14,264 nt of DNA, from the NCBI RefSeq assembly GCF_947252345.1, contig NZ_CAMXVC010000038.1:1-14264 (forward strand), in the 5' to 3' direction. The translations under genes and the position numbers were made by a program. The DNA comes from an uncultured Finegoldia sp. (GTDB lineage: Bacteria; Bacillota; Clostridia; Tissierellales; Peptoniphilaceae). The notes below the pieces were generated by a model. That model ran no database searches and was not told the origin of the DNA. It saw only the letters and a program-made list of their open reading frames with translations. Below, in pieces: positions 6,465-14,264 of the stretch. Numbering within the stretch: position 1 is the first letter of the stretch; each line of letters starts with the position of its first letter.

Positions 6465-7598
6465 TTAATTTAGTTCGATACTATTTTTCAAACCATCAGT
6501 GTATTTTATCTCGTTGTTTTCAAAAACCCAGAATGCGTTCACATCATCTAGTGAGTCCACCAATTTTCTTCCTTCTTCGTAATCCATTACAAATAGAGTT
6601 GTAGACAAAAAGTCCGCCAATCCAGAATCTTTTGTAATTATCGTCACTGATTTGAAGTGAGTCGCTGGGAACAATGTAACTGGGTCTATGATGTGATGAT
6701 ATTTTTTGTTGTTGTAAGTGTAGAATCTCTGATAATCTCCACTTGTTACCATAGAAGTTGTTCCAGGTATTTTTAAAATGGCAACGTATTGCTTGTCAGC
6801 CTCCTCGTTAAGGTTTGGATTTTGAATGGCGACATTCCAAGTTTCTTTGCCTTCTATCACAGGCTTTCCAATCGTACGCACATTTCCACCTGCAGAAATA
6901 ATCCCCGATTTTAGACCACGTTTTTCCAACTCCTGAGCAACTTTTTCAGTGGCAAATCCCTTTGCTGTTGCTCCCAAATCAAGCCTCGTTCCTTTATCTT
7001 TTAAGAAAACGGTGCTATTCTTTTCGTCAAGAACAATGTTGTCAATACTTGTGTGGAGATTTTTTTCCTTTAATTCTTTTATTGTAGGAATTTTTATTAT
7101 TTTTTTCTCCAACGCATTGTCGCGGTAGCTTTTCCACAAGTCAGTCACAGAACCGAATGCAATATTTGTTTTTTTGTGGAATTTTGTGTAATCTTCCTTG
7201 GATTTTTTGATTAATTCAAACAAATCCTTGTCCACCTTCACTGCTTTGACACCGGCATTGTCATTTATTGTCTTTGCGTTGTCGATTCCTTCGAAATTAT
7301 CGTAGGTGCTGTATAGTTTGTGAAGTCTGTCAAATTCATCGTTGATAAATTTTGAATACTGATTAAATTCTTTTTCTGTTTTTGTGTACAAACTATATCT
7401 GATTACCGTGTCGAATTTGTCGTAGAGGGTAGCGTCGTGCTTTTCGTAACTTTTTGCAAACAAACCTTCATCGTCTTTGCTTTCTTCAACTTTTTGCTGT
7501 GGTTGTTTGTTTTCGGCTGTATTATTTTTGTTTGCGTTATTTTGTGAACAGCCAGTCAATATTGATAACGTCAAAATCATTAATATAAATTTTTTCAT
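6465..7598 (-). CDS. apbE: FAD:protein FMN transferase, lipoprotein (ApbE family)
   Basis: ApbE enzymes use FAD to attach FMN covalently to a threonine or serine of extracytoplasmic electron-transfer proteins such as RnfG/RnfD, NqrB/NqrC or FMN-binding lipoproteins. The 377-residue protein starts with a lipoprotein signal peptide ending LTGC (Cys17), so it should be anchored on the outer face of the membrane. Family motifs are in order: NIAFGSVTDLW (145-155), DLGATAKG (207-214), AGG (236-238), TSGDYQR (285-291), HHIIDP (301-306) and the metal-site stretch ADFLST with Asp329 and Thr333. All key positions look intact. The start at 7598 is chosen because it begins directly at the signal peptide and has GGTGAT a few bases upstream; the frame opens 23 codons earlier without an RBS. 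No flavin-acceptor gene is in the window, so its target lies elsewhere. The 45-residue Asn/Lys/Gln-rich linker after the cysteine is typical of lipoproteins. Confidence 0.92.
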   Translation of the reverse strand: MKKFILMILTLSILTGCSQNNANKNNTAENKQPQQKVEESKDDEGLFAKSYEKHDATLYDKFDTVIRYSLYTKTEKEFNQYSKFINDEFDRLHKLYSTYDNFEGIDNAKTINDNAGVKAVKVDKDLFELIKKSKEDYTKFHKKTNIAFGSVTDLWKSYRDNALEKKIIKIPTIKELKEKNLHTSIDNIVLDEKNSTVFLKDKGTRLDLGATAKGFATEKVAQELEKRGLKSGIISAGGNVRTIGKPVIEGKETWNVAIQNPNLNEEADKQYVAILKIPGTTSMVTSGDYQRFYTYNNKKYHHIIDPVTLFPATHFKSVTIITKDSGLADFLSTTLFVMDYEEGRKLVDSLDDVNAFWVFENNEIKYTDGLKNSIELN

Positions 7599-7614
7599 AT
7601 AATCACCATTTATT

Positions 7615-7623
7615 ATTATATCA
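7615..7623 (-). promoter_or_regulatory. Candidate extended -10 of apbE
   Basis: The minus strand reads TGATATAAT, a perfect extended -10. At 17 bases upstream the -35 position is GTCAAA, which is poor, as is common with extended -10 promoters. The predicted start near 7608 leaves a leader of only about ten bases, so the RBS GGTGAT would be almost at the 5' end. An upstream start cannot be excluded. Confidence 0.45.
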
Positions 7624-7693
7624 AATTTAAAATGATTTTTGACATTGTTGACATATTTTAACTTCAAAAGCTTTTAAAATTCAGGATATATAG

Positions 7694-7699
7694 TATAAT
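7694..7699 (+). promoter_or_regulatory. Candidate -10 of the glmU-pth-mfd-prsA operon
   Basis: A consensus TATAAT lies 29 bases before the glmU start, predicting transcription from about 7706 and a leader of about 23 bases including AGGAG (7717-7721). The -35 position (around 7671-7677, CTTTTAA) is weak. Two TTGACA copies at 7639-7644 and 7648-7653 are too far upstream to be the -35 for this -10. Confidence 0.5.
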
Positions 7700-7728
7700 A
7701 ATAGTGACAATTTTTTAGGAGATGAAAA

Positions 7729-9093
7729 ATGAAAAAAGCTATAATACTTTCTGCGGGAGAAGGCACTAGAATGAAATCTCACAATTCAAAAGTGTTGCAC
7801 AGATTGTTGAACAAACCAATGATCGAATATGTGTTGGATGCTTGTGATTTTGTAGATGAAAAAATAGTAGTCGGCGGAAATAATTACGATATTTTAAAAG
7901 AAAACCTTGATGAAAAAATTCGTTTGGTTAAACAAAATATAGGTGAAAAATACCCCTACGGAACGGGATATGCCGTTAAATTGTGTTTGGATGAAATAAA
8001 TGACGGCGATAAAGTTATTATTTTAACAGGAGATACTCCGCTGATAAAGCAGGAAACATTAAAAAAATTCTTCGACTTTCACGAACAAGAAAAATCCGTA
8101 GCGACTGTTCTCACAAGTGAAATCGACGACCCATTTGGATATGGAAGAATTGTAAAGGACGAGAGCGGAAATCTTCTCAAAATAGTTGAGCAAAAAGATT
8201 GTAACGCTGAGGAGCTTTTGATTAAGGAATTTAACAGCGGTATGATGATTGTCAATGGCGATATGCTGAAAATGTCAATCGGAAAAATTGGCACGGACAA
8301 CTCAAAAGGCGAGATGTATTTGACGGATATTTTCGAGATAATAAGAAACGCAGGAAAAACTGTGAAGACTTTTAAACACAATGATGTAAACGAAACTTAC
8401 GGAATCAACACAAAAGCTCAGTTGTATTTCTGCGAAGAAATCCTAAAACAAAGAGTAAATCAAAAATACATGGAAGATGGTGTTGTGATTTCAAATTCTG
8501 ATAGTGTAATCATCGAGCCATCTGTGAAGATAGGAAGAGATACTGTGATTATTGGACCTTGTAGAATTTATGGGAACACAGAAATCGGATGTGATTGTTT
8601 GATTAAAGGCGATTGCGAAATCGTGGATTCCAAAATTTCGGACAATGTGATTATAAAATCTTCTTATATCGAAAATTCTGTTGTTGGTGAGAACACAGAC
8701 ATTGGGCCATTTGCTCATTTGAGACCAAACAGTGTGTTAAAAGAAAATGTGCACATTGGAAACTTTGTTGAAGTAAAAAATTCAACAGTTGGCAATAAAA
8801 CAAAAGCAGGTCACTTGGCCTATGTCGGTGACAGTGATTTGGGAGAGAATATAAATATCGGCTGTGGCGTGATATTTGTCAACTACGACGGCAAGAACAA
8901 ACACAGATCTGTCGTTGAAAATAATGTCTTTGTAGGTTCAAATTCGAACATAATCGCACCTGTTACTTTGAAAAAAGACAGCTTCATCGCTTGTGGAACG
9001 ACTATTACTGATGATGTCGACGAGGGATGCTTGTCTATCGGAAGAAGTCGCCAAGAAAACAAGAAAGACTGGGTTTATAAAAAGAAAAGATAG
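7729..9093 (+). CDS. glmU: Bifunctional UDP-N-acetylglucosamine pyrophosphorylase / glucosamine-1-phosphate acetyltransferase
   Basis: GlmU acetylates glucosamine-1-phosphate and then joins it to UTP, giving UDP-GlcNAc for peptidoglycan and other cell-envelope polymers. The 454-residue cytoplasmic protein has the nucleotidyltransferase N-terminus LSAGEGTRMKS (7-17), LTGDTPL (99-105) and GYGRIV (137-142), and EFNSGM (167-172). The left-handed beta-helix C-terminal domain shows many hexapeptide repeats from about 250, with GPFAHLRP (326-333), KAGHLAYVGDS (359-369, His362 matching the catalytic His363 of E. coli) and NYDGKNKH (385-392). Length matches the family (~455). The substrate loop reads QNIGEKYPYGTGYAV (69-83), four residues longer between Gln and GTG than in E. 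coli (QAEQLGTG). AGGAG seven bases upstream supports the start. First gene of the downstream operon; its stop is 10 bases before pth. Confidence 0.96.
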   Translation: MKKAIILSAGEGTRMKSHNSKVLHRLLNKPMIEYVLDACDFVDEKIVVGGNNYDILKENLDEKIRLVKQNIGEKYPYGTGYAVKLCLDEINDGDKVIILTGDTPLIKQETLKKFFDFHEQEKSVATVLTSEIDDPFGYGRIVKDESGNLLKIVEQKDCNAEELLIKEFNSGMMIVNGDMLKMSIGKIGTDNSKGEMYLTDIFEIIRNAGKTVKTFKHNDVNETYGINTKAQLYFCEEILKQRVNQKYMEDGVVISNSDSVIIEPSVKIGRDTVIIGPCRIYGNTEIGCDCLIKGDCEIVDSKISDNVIIKSSYIENSVVGENTDIGPFAHLRPNSVLKENVHIGNFVEVKNSTVGNKTKAGHLAYVGDSDLGENINIGCGVIFVNYDGKNKHRSVVENNVFVGSNSNIIAPVTLKKDSFIACGTTITDDVDEGCLSIGRSRQENKKDWVYKKKR

Positions 9094-9103
9094 GAATGAT
9101 TGT

Positions 9104-9673
9104 ATGTATTTAATCGCAGGACTTGGAAATCCAGGAAGCAAGTACGAATACACTAGACACAATGCTGGATTTTTGGTTATAGATGATTTAGCGAAAAAAT
9201 TGAATATAAAAGTAAACAAATTAAAATTCAAATCTTTGATTGGCGAGGGATTTATCGGAAGTGAAAAGGTGATTTTGATGAAGCCATCAACATATATGAA
9301 CGATTCCGGAAAAGCTATACTGGATTGTTTCAATTATTACAACCTGACAGCAGACAATCTTATAGTTATCTGTGACGATATCGACATTCCTTTTGGAACT
9401 ATAAGGATAAAAAAGAAGGGCTCCGCTGGAACACACAATGGCTTAAAATCCATAATATATTTGATTCAATCTCAAGATTTCTGCAGAATTAAAGTTTCTG
9501 TCGGACAAAACGAAAATTATGATTTGAAAGATTTTGTGTTGTCGCAGTTTTCGAAAAAAGAGTTTGAAGTATTAGAAAAAGAAATAGAAATGTCGAGCGA
9601 AGCTGCAATAAAAATAATTGAAAACAATGTTGACTTTGCGATGAACAACTACAACGGGAAAAGTGTACTATGA
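9104..9673 (+). CDS. pth: Peptidyl-tRNA hydrolase
   Basis: Pth cleaves the ester bond of peptidyl-tRNAs dropped from ribosomes, recycling tRNA; it is essential in most bacteria. The 189-residue protein matches the usual length (~185-195). It starts MYLIAGLGNPG and has the catalytic centre intact: Asn9, His19 in YTRHNAGF, Asn66 in KPSTYMND, Asp91 in CDDIDIPFG and Asn112 in GTHNGLKSI. The start at 9104 is chosen because the family begins right at this Met, with AGGA eight bases upstream; the same frame is open further back into glmU (from 8993) but that part is only glmU out of frame. The stop overlaps the mfd start by four bases (ATGA), so the two are translationally coupled. In Bacillus the orthologue is spoVC. 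Confidence 0.96.
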   Translation: MYLIAGLGNPGSKYEYTRHNAGFLVIDDLAKKLNIKVNKLKFKSLIGEGFIGSEKVILMKPSTYMNDSGKAILDCFNYYNLTADNLIVICDDIDIPFGTIRIKKKGSAGTHNGLKSIIYLIQSQDFCRIKVSVGQNENYDLKDFVLSQFSKKEFEVLEKEIEMSSEAAIKIIENNVDFAMNNYNGKSVL

Positions 9674-12600
9674 ATTTTTTAACCAAAATTTATGAAGACA
9701 ACAGGGAATTTAAAGGCTATCTTGATTGTTTGAACAATTCTAATTCTTCCGTTTATGTTCACGGAGTAATCAAGGAGGCATTCGCAAGTTTTGTATATGC
9801 CACAAAGAAAAACACCAAAAAGCCAATTGTCGTAATAGTGGAAGATAGCATCAGAGCGAGAAGTCTTACTGAATACTTAAATGATATCGAAGAAAATATT
9901 TGCGAGATTTTCCCAAGCAGACAATTGAATTTATACAACGCAAAATCGCTCGATGATAAAGCGGAAAATCAAAGGGTAAATGTCCTTTTTAAATTGTTGA
10001 GGGGCGACGATTTTATTATCGTGACAACCTTCGACGCCTTGACCAAGAAAATCACGAAGAAATCTCTTGCCACGAAGTACACTTTCACAATAAAAGACAC
10101 TGACTTGATTAATTTGGATGAACTTCAAGAAAAATTGAAAGTTTTGAAATATGAGAGAGTCGATACCATTGAATCCAAAGGTCAATTTGCCATTAGAGGT
10201 GGAATTGTAGATATTTTTCCTGTTCATAGCAGATTTCCAGTGAGAATAGAATTGTTTGACGATGAGATTGACTCTATGAGGTTTTTCGAAGTGTCAACAC
10301 AGAGGTCGATTGAAGATTGTAAATCCGTCGATATAATAAGCTGTAGTGAGCTGATAATTGAAGAGTCAAAGAAGGAATCAATAATAAAGTCTATTCAGAA
10401 AAACTTGGATAGCAGGATTTCTCATCCGATTTTTGGTGAAAATATAGACAATGTAAAAGACAAATTTGAAAAATTAATCGAGTACATCAGAAATGACCTG
10501 GAATACGAGATTGATTTGGTGAGTTGTTTTTTGAACAAAAAAGATTATGACACTGCGTTCGATTATTTTAATGATGACAGCGTCTTTCTTATAGAAGATT
10601 TATCGAGATGTTACGATATTTACAAGGAAAAAGAAAAGAGATTCTTGGAAGATTTCGTCTATTTGGTTGAAAAAGGCGAAGTTTTATCTAAGCATGAGCA
10701 ATCGCTAATCTCTATTTCGGATATTTTGAAATTGATGAAGACAAAAACCTCTGCAAATATCACAAGTCTCGTCAAGAGAACTCGACTCATAGAATCTGAT
10801 TCAGTGTATCAGTTTAAATCTTTGGAAGCTCCTAATTTTAATAAGAACATCAACAGCTTGATTGAAACTATTAAATCGAACAGCTTGCGAGGATTTAAGC
10901 AAATTGTTTTTGCGGCAAATTCTGAAAGAAAAAATATGCTCAAAGATTTGTTCCTCACTAACGGAGTGCCTACAATCGAATCTGAAAATTACAACGCGAA
11001 CATAAAGTCGTCTCAGGTTTTGATTACAAGCAAAAATCTAGCGAATGGTTTTGAAATACGGGATACAAAATACTTGGTGATTACTTACAAGGAGATTTTT
11101 GGACGAGAAAAGCAAATTCGCAAGAGAAAAAAGAAAAAAAGTACCGGACAAGATATTGTCAACTACTCTGATTTGAACATTGACGATTATGTCGTTCACG
11201 AAAATCACGGTATTGGTCAGTACAAGGGAATCGAAAAAATAGATGTAAATGGAATACAAAAAGATTACATCGTCATTCAGTACAAGGCTAATGACAGATT
11301 GATGATTCCAACTGACCAGATGAATTTGGTGCAAAAATACATCGGTGGAGGAAACATCAAGAAACCTTCGTTGAATAAATTGAGCGGAAATGATTGGGCA
11401 AAGGCAAAACAAAAAGCAAAGAAATCTGTCGATGAGATGGCAGATGATTTGGTTCAATTGTACTCAAAACGAGCGAAATTAAAAGGCTATCGATTTTCAA
11501 AAGACACTCAATGGCAAAAAGAATTTGAAGATTCATTCCCTTACGAGGAAACGGATTCGCAGATTAGATCTATCGAAGAAATTAAAAATGATATGGAATC
11601 AGATAGGCCGATGGACAGACTTTTGTGCGGAGACGTGGGGTATGGAAAAACAGAGGTTGCAATCAGAGCTTGTTTTAAAGCGATAATGGACGGAAAACAA
11701 GTTGCTTTTCTGGTTCCAACGACGATTCTCGCACAACAACACTTTAATACTATAAAAGAAAGATTCAGAGACTATCCAATCAGGGTGGAAATGTTGAGCA
11801 GATTTGTAACACCTACAAGACAAAAACAAATTATGAAGGACGTTCAAAGAGGACTTGTAGATTTGTTGGTGGGAACTCATAGGATTTTGTCGAAAGATTT
11901 AAAATTCAAAGATTTAGGGTTATTGGTTATCGACGAAGAACAGCGATTTGGAGTTAGACACAAAGAAAAACTAAAATCCTTGAGAGAAAACGTAGATGTT
12001 CTTACATTGTCTGCAACGCCAATTCCTAGAACTTTGCAAATGGGATTGACGGGAATCAGAGATATGAGTTTGTTGGAAGAACCACCAGAAGACAGAACGC
12101 CGATTTCGACGTATGTTACAGAGTACAATCCGAGTATGATTCGCGATGCGATAATTAGAGAACAAGATCGTGGTGGACAAATCTATTTTGTCTACAACAA
12201 AATAGAAGACATAGAACAGATGGAGTTCAAAATTCACGAGCTAGTTCCGGAATTGAACATAGCGATAGCTCATGGAAGAATGAACGAAAAAGAACTCGAA
12301 AATGTCATGCTGGACTTTCAAGATGGAGTGTATGATTTATTGTTATGCACGACAATTATTGAAACTGGGCTCGATATACAAAATGTAAACACAATGATTA
12401 TTTATAATGCAGATAAGATGGGTTTGTCGCAATTGTATCAATTAAAAGGAAGGATTGGAAGGTCCGACAGAACTTCGTTTGCATACTTCACTTACGAAGG
12501 GCAGAAAAGTTTGACCGAAATTTCTGAAAAAAGATTGATGGCGATTAAAGATTTTACGGAATTTGGCTCGGGATTTAAAATAGCGATGAGAGATTTGGAA

Positions 12601-13188
12601 CTTCGTGGTGCAGGAAATCTACTGGGAGAAAGTCAACATGGTCATATCGCAAAGATTGGATATGATTTGTACGTAAAACTTTTGGAACAAGCTGTTCGTC
12701 AGGCAAAAGGAGAGAATATTTCAGAAGACAAAAACACTGTCACAATCGAGATAAAAGTCAACGGATACATTCCTGAAGATTATATTTCTGAAAATGAAAC
12801 CAAGATTGATATCTACAAAAAGATTGCATCTATACAAGATGAAGAAGATTATTCTGAAATAATCGACGAATTAATCGACAGATTTGGAGATGTGCCTAAG
12901 CCAATCGTCAACATTATGGATGTGTCGATAATAAAATCTTTCTGCGCGAAGTTATCCATCGAAAGTATCAAGGAGATAAAGGGAGAGCTTTTCTTGCAAT
13001 TTTCCTCTTCCAAAGATATTTCACTAGAAAAATTGAAATATCTAACAGAAAATTACAAAAAACAAATGAGATTTGATTTGTCCGAAAAGCCGAATGTGAT
13101 TTTGGGATTTGAAGACAAAAATTTACGAAATGCTATAGAAGTATTGACACTACTTTTAAAGTATAACGAGGGAAAATTGGAGGAATAA
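9670..13188 (+). CDS. mfd: Transcription-repair coupling factor (ATP-dependent translocase)
   Basis: Mfd recognises RNA polymerase stalled at DNA damage, pushes it off using ATP-driven DNA translocation and recruits UvrA for nucleotide excision repair. The 1172-residue protein has the expected layout: an N-terminal UvrB-like module (to about 340) that lacks ATPase motifs; a polymerase-interacting Tudor-like domain around 495-565 (DDYVVHENHGIGQYKGIE); and an SF2 translocase with Walker A GDVGYGKT (654-661), motif II DEEQ (755-758), LSATPIPRT, TTIIETGLDI and QLKGRIGR (924-931), followed by the TRG region with SEKRLMAIKDFTEFGSG. A C-terminal D7 domain with IPEDYISEN ends it. Length is close to the family norm of about 1150. 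No frameshift or missing motif is seen. No strong RBS: it overlaps pth by four bases and shares its last base with the start of prsA. Confidence 0.97.
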   Translation: MNFLTKIYEDNREFKGYLDCLNNSNSSVYVHGVIKEAFASFVYATKKNTKKPIVVIVEDSIRARSLTEYLNDIEENICEIFPSRQLNLYNAKSLDDKAENQRVNVLFKLLRGDDFIIVTTFDALTKKITKKSLATKYTFTIKDTDLINLDELQEKLKVLKYERVDTIESKGQFAIRGGIVDIFPVHSRFPVRIELFDDEIDSMRFFEVSTQRSIEDCKSVDIISCSELIIEESKKESIIKSIQKNLDSRISHPIFGENIDNVKDKFEKLIEYIRNDLEYEIDLVSCFLNKKDYDTAFDYFNDDSVFLIEDLSRCYDIYKEKEKRFLEDFVYLVEKGEVLSKHEQSLISISDILKLMKTKTSANITSLVKRTRLIESDSVYQFKSLEAPNFNKNINSLIETIKSNSLRGFKQIVFAANSERKNMLKDLFLTNGVPTIESENYNANIKSSQVLITSKNLANGFEIRDTKYLVITYKEIFGREKQIRKRKKKKSTGQDIVNYSDLNIDDYVVHENHGIGQYKGIEKIDVNGIQKDYIVIQYKANDRLMIPTDQMNLVQKYIGGGNIKKPSLNKLSGNDWAKAKQKAKKSVDEMADDLVQLYSKRAKLKGYRFSKDTQWQKEFEDSFPYEETDSQIRSIEEIKNDMESDRPMDRLLCGDVGYGKTEVAIRACFKAIMDGKQVAFLVPTTILAQQHFNTIKERFRDYPIRVEMLSRFVTPTRQKQIMKDVQRGLVDLLVGTHRILSKDLKFKDLGLLVIDEEQRFGVRHKEKLKSLRENVDVLTLSATPIPRTLQMGLTGIRDMSLLEEPPEDRTPISTYVTEYNPSMIRDAIIREQDRGGQIYFVYNKIEDIEQMEFKIHELVPELNIAIAHGRMNEKELENVMLDFQDGVYDLLLCTTIIETGLDIQNVNTMIIYNADKMGLSQLYQLKGRIGRSDRTSFAYFTYEGQKSLTEISEKRLMAIKDFTEFGSGFKIAMRDLELRGAGNLLGESQHGHIAKIGYDLYVKLLEQAVRQAKGENISEDKNTVTIEIKVNGYIPEDYISENETKIDIYKKIASIQDEEDYSEIIDELIDRFGDVPKPIVNIMDVSIIKSFCAKLSIESIKEIKGELFLQFSSSKDISLEKLKYLTENYKKQMRFDLSEKPNVILGFEDKNLRNAIEVLTLLLKYNEGKLEE

Positions 13189-14153
13189 TGAAGAGATTAT
13201 TAGCAGTTTTATTGATGGTTGTTATGGTTGTTATGACAGGTTGCAAAAACAAACCTGATGGTGCAGTTGCGAAGGTGGGCAACGAGTACATTTACCAAAA
13301 AGATGTTGACAAAATTATGAAAGACTATGAACAATATTACGGACAAAAAATATTTGACCCAAATACTGAGCAAGGAAAACAAGCTTTGTTGCAAATAAAA
13401 CCTAAAATAATAGATATGCTCGTAAATGAAAAAATTGCGAACAAATTGATGAAAGACAAAAATATCGAAGCTACTGACAATGAAGTCAATAATGAACTTG
13501 GCAAATTAAAAAAACAATTAGGTGGGGAAGACAAGTTCAAGCAACAACTCAAAAAAGAAAATATGACTGAACAAGCTTTGAAGGAACAAATCGAAAAGCA
13601 ATTGAAGAACAAAAAACTTTCTCAACAATTTGAAAAAGAATTCAAACCTACTGACAAGGAAATAAATGATGAGTTCAACAAAAACTTGGATTACTACACT
13701 CAATACAACGCAGACCACATCCTTTTTTCAGGAAAAGATGCTAAGGGCAAAAGCTTGGATGCTTCCAAGCTTAAAGCAAAATCAGAATTAGCTAAAAAAA
13801 CTTACGAAGAAGTAAAAGACGGCAAGAAATTCAATGAAGTTGCAAAAGCGAAATCAGAAGACCCAACAGCAAAGCAAAACGCTGGTAAATTAGGTGATTT
13901 CTTGGCATCTACAATGGTTAGAGAATTTTCCAATGCGTTAAAAAATATGAAGCCGGGTGAAGTTTCAAAACCAGTTAAGACAGAATTTGGATATCATATC
14001 ATAAAACTTAACAGCAAAATTACAGATTTGAATAAGATGACACAAGCCAACAAAGAAAATATAAAACAAGCAATTTCCAACAAACTTATTCAAGAAAAAG
14101 TTCAAAAAGAATTTGAAAAACAAAAAAAAGAATTGGGTGTAAAAATTTATTAA
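13188..14153 (+). CDS. prsA: PrsA/SurA-type peptidyl-prolyl isomerase lipoprotein
   Basis: A foldase anchored on the outside of the cytoplasmic membrane that helps secreted proteins fold. The 321-residue precursor has a hydrophobic signal peptide ending MTGC, giving lipidated Cys19. Residues 25-165 form a Lys/Gln/Glu-rich alpha-helical SurA_N-like chaperone arm (EKIANKLMKDKNI; LKEQIEKQLKNKKLSQ). A parvulin domain covers about 172-275, with the conserved histidines His177 (NADHILF) and His270 (FGYHIIKL), the KSEDPTAKQNAGKLGDF stretch and the FSNALKNMKPGEVSKPV segment. A helical tail follows. GGAGG lies four bases upstream and the start overlaps the mfd stop by one base. Position right after mfd is the usual one in Clostridia. 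Substrates are unknown. A plain SurA-like chaperone role would be the alternative, but the lipobox and the intact rotamase motifs favour PrsA. Confidence 0.92.
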   Translation: MKRLLAVLLMVVMVVMTGCKNKPDGAVAKVGNEYIYQKDVDKIMKDYEQYYGQKIFDPNTEQGKQALLQIKPKIIDMLVNEKIANKLMKDKNIEATDNEVNNELGKLKKQLGGEDKFKQQLKKENMTEQALKEQIEKQLKNKKLSQQFEKEFKPTDKEINDEFNKNLDYYTQYNADHILFSGKDAKGKSLDASKLKAKSELAKKTYEEVKDGKKFNEVAKAKSEDPTAKQNAGKLGDFLASTMVREFSNALKNMKPGEVSKPVKTEFGYHIIKLNSKITDLNKMTQANKENIKQAISNKLIQEKVQKEFEKQKKELGVKIY

Positions 14154-14190
14154 TTTTTAACAAAAAAGGCTATTTTTTCAGTCAAAACAC

Positions 14191-14219
14191 TTGAAATAAA
14201 AAAAATATTAATGTATACT
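14191..14219 (+). promoter_or_regulatory. Strong sigma-A-type promoter for the next gene
   Basis: TTGAAA at 14191-14196 and TATACT at 14214-14219 are separated by exactly 17 bases. Transcription should begin near 14226, about 38 bases before the edge. The gene it drives begins beyond the window. Confidence 0.65.
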
Positions 14220-14256
14220 GTATTTAAAATAGGTATAAAAACTATTTTGAAAATTT

Positions 14257-14264
14257 AAGGAGGA
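14257..14264 (+). promoter_or_regulatory. Ribosome binding site of a gene beginning past the right edge
   Basis: AAGGAGGA fills the last eight bases and is the best Shine-Dalgarno match in the window along with that at 6388-6394. A plus-strand start codon is expected within about 5-10 bases of the edge. By synteny with other Firmicutes the gene could be spoVT, but none of it is visible. Confidence 0.6.

Noticed and set aside
6440..6470. ATTAAT-AGA-ATTAAT repeat after apbE as a terminator
   Set aside because: Only six A-U pairs and no following T-run on the minus strand; not enough to call.
7599..7667. N-terminal extension of apbE by 23 codons
   Set aside because: It precedes a clear lipoprotein signal peptide, covers the apbE promoter and lacks an RBS.
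11038..11457. 139-residue minus-strand frame inside mfd
   Set aside because: It is antisense to the polymerase-interacting domain of mfd, whose product is unmistakable; hydrophobic composition is what antisense of Lys/Asp-rich coding gives.
14162..14178. A6-GGCTA-TTTTTT inverted repeat after prsA as a terminator
   Set aside because: The stem would be six A-U pairs only, too weak for a confident intrinsic terminator; prsA may read through into the next gene or stop elsewhere.

Overview
The window is strongly A/T-rich, codes densely on both strands, and has Gram-positive features: four lipoproteins or lipoprotein-like secreted proteins with lipobox cysteines, a PrsA-type foldase, AGGAGG-type ribosome binding sites and no outer-membrane genes. 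Gene content and order (glmU-pth-mfd-prsA, then a strong promoter and RBS for a further gene) point to an anaerobic member of the Firmicutes. The overall style fits the Peptoniphilaceae/Finegoldia group, but that genus-level guess is from memory and was not tested.

Left edge (1-421): about 420 bases without a convincing gene. The first ~55 bases look like the end of an IS3-type insertion sequence lying to the left. It abuts what seems to be the 3' half of a transcription terminator. A promoter for the next operon lies at 361-390.

Region 1 (422-5778, + strand): a complete five-gene peptide/nickel-type ABC importer, oppA-oppB-oppC-oppD-oppF. A lipoprotein captures substrate, two membrane subunits form the channel and two ATPases drive import. 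A strong hairpin between oppA and oppB probably lowers or protects the mRNA unequally, so that more binding protein than transporter is made. Stop and start codons overlap or nearly touch through the rest of the operon. A bidirectional terminator (5823-5851) closes it.

Region 2 (5871-7598, - strand): a 169-residue protein that looks like a piece of a secretion-ATPase P-loop domain with a destroyed Walker A motif, and an ApbE-type FMN transferase lipoprotein that attaches flavin to extracytoplasmic electron-transfer proteins.

Region 3 (7729-14153, + strand): glmU, pth, mfd and prsA as a tight cluster with overlaps or 10-base gaps. It joins cell-wall precursor synthesis, ribosome rescue/peptidyl-tRNA recycling, transcription-coupled repair and secreted-protein folding. 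This is the conserved Firmicutes block around mfd, but without the prs gene that commonly sits between glmU and pth. The window stops on an RBS, so another + strand gene begins just past the right edge; spoVT is the expected neighbour by synteny.

Most of the window is ordinary housekeeping and nutrient uptake. I found no convincing new system; the orphan degenerate P-loop protein and the disrupted-terminator/IS junction are the best leads.
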